Shown here one piece after another: positions 21,326 to 23,265 of a DNA stretch of 23,265 bases. The notes below the pieces were generated by a model that saw nothing but the letters and a program-made list of their open reading frames with translations, was not told where the DNA came from and ran no database searches. Every line of letters starts with the position of its first letter. Position 1 is the first letter of the stretch. The position numbers were made by a program, and so were the translations under genes. The DNA is taken from NCBI GenBank assembly GCA_903819815.1, contig CAIJFC010000337.1:1-23265 (forward strand). The letters are read 5' to 3'. The DNA is from an uncultured Bacteroidota bacterium (lineage in GTDB: Bacteria; Bacteroidota; Bacteroidia; Flavobacteriales; Flavobacteriaceae).

Positions 21326-22033
21326 ATGAGTCAAATAACTACTAGCACTTTTTTTAAATTGGAAACTTTTCCCAACAAACTTTGGGCATTTTCCCAAATG
21401 CAATTAGGACATGCTCATTTCAAAAACATTGAAGGACTCGTGTTTTATAAGCTATTGGGTTCAGGTGCTGAAAATGGGTTTAGTTCGAAGCCCAACTTTG
21501 GTACGTATGCACTATTATGTATTTGGGAATCAGAAATGCATGCTACTATTTTTTTTGAAAAAAATTCGTTTTTTAACAAGTATAAATCCAAAAGTGCGGA
21601 ATCATTTACCGTTTTTGCAAATGCAGCAGAAGCTCACGGAAAATGGGACGGAAAACAACCTTTTGTTTCCAGTGCTACTTTGGCTTTAGATCAACCTGTA
21701 ATGGTTTTAACACGAGCCAGTATTCGTCTTTCAAAATTAATTTCTTTTTGGAGTAAAGTCGGTAAAGTGAGTAAAAGTTTAGAAGAATACGATGGACTCG
21801 CAATGTCAATAGGCGTTGGCGAATGGCCTTTAATCCAACAAGCCACTTTAAGCATTTGGAAAACACAAGCCGAAATGATCGATTATGCTTACAAAAATGA
21901 AAAACACAAAGAGGTTGTTCGTCTTACCAGAAAACTAAAATGGTATAAAGAAGAACTATTCGCACGATTTATTCCCTATAAATTTTCAGGCCAATGGAAT
22001 GGTAAAGATGTTACCAATTTCTTGGAGTTTTGA
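21326..22033 (+). CDS. CrtA-related carotenoid C-2 oxygenase (probable 2-hydroxylase)
   Basis: A 235-residue protein related to spheroidene monooxygenase CrtA. The family motifs are KLLGSGAENGFSSKPNFG (about 41-58), YALLCIWES and VLTRASIRLSKLISFW (about 127-142). CrtA acts at C-2 of an acyclic end already hydroxylated or methoxylated at C-1 and desaturated at C-3,4, which is what CruF and CrtD next to it would produce. From memory, a crtA-related gene of Flavobacterium strain P99-3 was reported as a carotenoid 2-hydroxylase in myxol synthesis; this gene probably does the same. Many databases would label it spheroidene monooxygenase. Whether it forms a hydroxyl or a keto group cannot be told from the sequence. 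It is last in the operon, 12 bases after crtZ. Confidence 0.8.
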   Translation: MSQITTSTFFKLETFPNKLWAFSQMQLGHAHFKNIEGLVFYKLLGSGAENGFSSKPNFGTYALLCIWESEMHATIFFEKNSFFNKYKSKSAESFTVFANAAEAHGKWDGKQPFVSSATLALDQPVMVLTRASIRLSKLISFWSKVGKVSKSLEEYDGLAMSIGVGEWPLIQQATLSIWKTQAEMIDYAYKNEKHKEVVRLTRKLKWYKEELFARFIPYKFSGQWNGKDVTNFLEF

Positions 22034-22170
22034 TTCTATTTTGTCCAACCTTGCAGATAGTCAAAATAATACTATTTGATAAAAAGTTATAACTATTTTC
22101 TACTAATTGTAACTTTTTGGTCACTTCTTACGTATAACTATTTCAATACCTAAAATGAGGGCTAGAAATT

Positions 22171-23034
22171 ATGAGACAACTTAAAATTACCAAGCAGGTT
22201 ACCAATCGTGAAACCGCATCGTTAGACAAATATTTACAAGAAATTGGAAAAGTAGATTTGATTACTGCCGATGAAGAGGTAGAATTAGCTCAGAAAATTA
22301 AAGCCGGAGATCAAGCTGCACTTGAAAAATTGACAAAAGCCAATTTACGTTTCGTAGTTTCGGTAGCTAAACAATATCAAAATCAAGGTTTAACTCTACC
22401 CGATTTAATTAATGAAGGAAATTTAGGATTGATCAAAGCCGCACAACGTTTCGATGAAACTCGTGGTTTCAAATTCATTTCTTACGCCGTATGGTGGATT
22501 CGTCAATCTATTTTGCAAGCTTTGGCAGAACAATCTCGTATCGTTCGTTTGCCTCTAAATAAAATTGGTTCTATCAATAAAATCAACAAAATGTACGCTT
22601 TGTTAGAGCAATCTAATGAAAGACCTCCAACAGCTGAAGAAATTGCTAAGGAATTAGACATGACGGTCAATGATGTAAAAGAGTCTATGAAAAATTCTGG
22701 TCGTCACTTGTCAATGGATGCTCCTTTAGTTGAAGGAGAAGATTCCAACCTTTATGACGTATTGCGTTCAGGGGAATCACCAAATCCAGATCGTGCATTA
22801 ATTCAGGAATCATTGCGTACCGAAATTGAGCGTTCTTTGGAAACCTTAACTCCTAGAGAAGCTGATGTGGTTCGTTTGTATTTTGGATTGGGTGATCAAC
22901 ATCCAATGACGTTAGAAGAAATTGGAGAAACTTTCGATTTAACTCGCGAGCGTGTTCGTCAGATTAAAGAAAAAGCTATTCGCAGATTAAAACATACTTC
23001 TAGAAGTAAAATTTTGAAAACCTATTTAGGATAA
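22171..23034 (+). CDS. rpoD: Primary RNA polymerase sigma factor RpoD/SigA (short Bacteroidota type)
   Basis: Housekeeping sigma-70 factor that directs RNA polymerase to most promoters. At 287 residues it lacks region 1.1 and the long spacer found in proteobacterial RpoD, which is typical of the phylum. Visible regions: 1.2 (SLDKYLQEIGKVDLITADEE), 2 (LRFVVSVAKQYQNQGL, DLINEGNLGLIKAAQRFD, FKFISYAVWWIRQSI), 3 (LDMTVNDVKESMK) and 4 with its helix-turn-helix (MTLEEIGETFDLTRERVRQIKEKAIRRLK). It is the factor expected to read the TTG/TAnnTTTG promoters in this window. The 137-base gap before it shows no consensus promoter, only a repeated tataactattt (22088-22098 and 22133-22143). Confidence 0.97.
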   Translation: MRQLKITKQVTNRETASLDKYLQEIGKVDLITADEEVELAQKIKAGDQAALEKLTKANLRFVVSVAKQYQNQGLTLPDLINEGNLGLIKAAQRFDETRGFKFISYAVWWIRQSILQALAEQSRIVRLPLNKIGSINKINKMYALLEQSNERPPTAEEIAKELDMTVNDVKESMKNSGRHLSMDAPLVEGEDSNLYDVLRSGESPNPDRALIQESLRTEIERSLETLTPREADVVRLYFGLGDQHPMTLEEIGETFDLTRERVRQIKEKAIRRLKHTSRSKILKTYLG

Positions 23035-23071
23035 ATTCGTCTTAAAGTCGAATGTCATAAAGTCTTAATAT

Positions 23072-23103
23072 AAAAACTCCGGAATCACTTTCGGAGTTTT
23101 TTT
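23072..23103 (+). terminator. Rho-independent terminator after rpoD
   Basis: Ten-bp stem (aaaaactccg 23072-23081 with cggagttttt 23092-23101), 10-base loop and seven T. Its T-run ends 8 bases before the rpe -7 element. Confidence 0.9.
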
Positions 23104-23111
23104 AAAATAAC

Positions 23112-23119
23112 TACTTTTG
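23112..23119 (+). promoter_or_regulatory. Promoter -7 element of rpe
   Basis: TACTTTTG matches TAnnTTTG and ends 19 bases before the rpe ATG. The -33 region falls inside the rpoD terminator and has no clear TTG. Confidence 0.6.
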
Positions 23120-23138
23120 CACAAACAACACTACTAAA

Positions 23139-23265
23139 ATGAAAAATACACTTATTGCCCCATCCGTTCTTGCTGCCGATTTCGCCAACCTACAGCGCGA
23201 TATTGAAATGGTTAATACTAGTGACGCCGATTGGTTTCACATCGATATTATGGATGGTGTATTTG
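23139..23265 (+). CDS. rpe: Ribulose-phosphate 3-epimerase (3' end beyond window)
   Basis: Pentose-phosphate enzyme that interconverts ribulose 5-phosphate and xylulose 5-phosphate in the cytoplasm. Only the first 42 residues are inside the window, but they contain diagnostic marks: APSVLAADFANL at the start (first TIM-barrel strand with the conserved Ser) and HIDIMDGVF (metal-binding His and catalytic Asp). It lies directly downstream of rpoD, an order I recall from flavobacteria, and has its own -7 element. Confidence 0.95.
   Translation, partial: MKNTLIAPSVLAADFANLQRDIEMVNTSDADWFHIDIMDGVF

Noticed and set aside
1..23265. tRNA genes, CRISPR arrays, insertion sequences, attachment sites, antiphage systems
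   Set aside because: No cloverleaf, regular spaced repeat, transposase, integrase or recognised defence gene was seen on either strand.

Overview
The window is AT-rich, densely coded DNA from a member of the Bacteroidota, almost certainly a flavobacterium (Flavobacterium or a close relative). Four things point there. Promoters match the Bacteroidota form (TTG, a spacer of about 19 bases, then TAnnTTTG). The primary sigma factor is short (287 aa) and lacks region 1.1. An exosortase-F (XrtF) gene sits beside its flavobacterial partner gene. The gene orders miaB / sigma-54 regulator / lptE / secG / groES / groEL and rpsO / pnp ... rpoD / rpe are, from memory, typical of the group. No tRNA, rRNA, CRISPR array, insertion sequence or phage gene was seen.

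Layout. (1) 1-6899, plus strand: the 3' part of miaB (tRNA methylthiotransferase), a 48-residue membrane ORF, a sensor-less sigma-54 activator, lptE (LPS assembly lipoprotein), a conserved TPR-like protein of unknown role, secG, and the groES-groEL chaperonin pair. The groES-groEL gap carries two repeat-like elements, one of which supplies a false upstream ATG for groEL. (2) 6968-11669, minus strand: a DedA-family membrane protein; then a metal-handling set of a HYC_CC_PP small protein, a TonB-dependent receptor and a periplasmic HMA chaperone, all with adjacent-Cys or CxxC motifs; then xrtF and its associated membrane protein. (3) 11741-15760, plus strand: a GAF-fold free methionine-R-sulfoxide reductase, then a beta-1,4-galactan pair (GH53 lipoprotein and GH2 beta-galactosidase) with no SusC/SusD beside it. 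(4) 15990-18548: rpsO and pnp, each with structured leader RNA. (5) 18734-22033: a tightly packed carotenoid tailoring operon (crtD-like desaturase, cruF-like hydratase, crtZ hydroxylase, crtA-related 2-hydroxylase), best explained as making a myxol/saproxanthin-type monocyclic carotenoid. (6) 22171 to the end: rpoD and the 5' end of rpe.

How it fits together. Most of the window is housekeeping: tRNA modification, outer-membrane assembly, secretion, protein folding, ribosome, RNA decay and transcription. Three accessory modules are set into it: metal uptake/handling, galactan degradation and carotenoid end-group modification. No wholly new system stands out. The most interesting points are the three-gene cysteine-pair metal module (with a 10-A tract at the receptor start and an apparently leaderless first gene), the carotenoid operon lying between pnp and rpoD, the repeat abutting the groEL start, the overlapping divergent promoters that set the xrtF start, and the leader RNA structures of rpsO and pnp.
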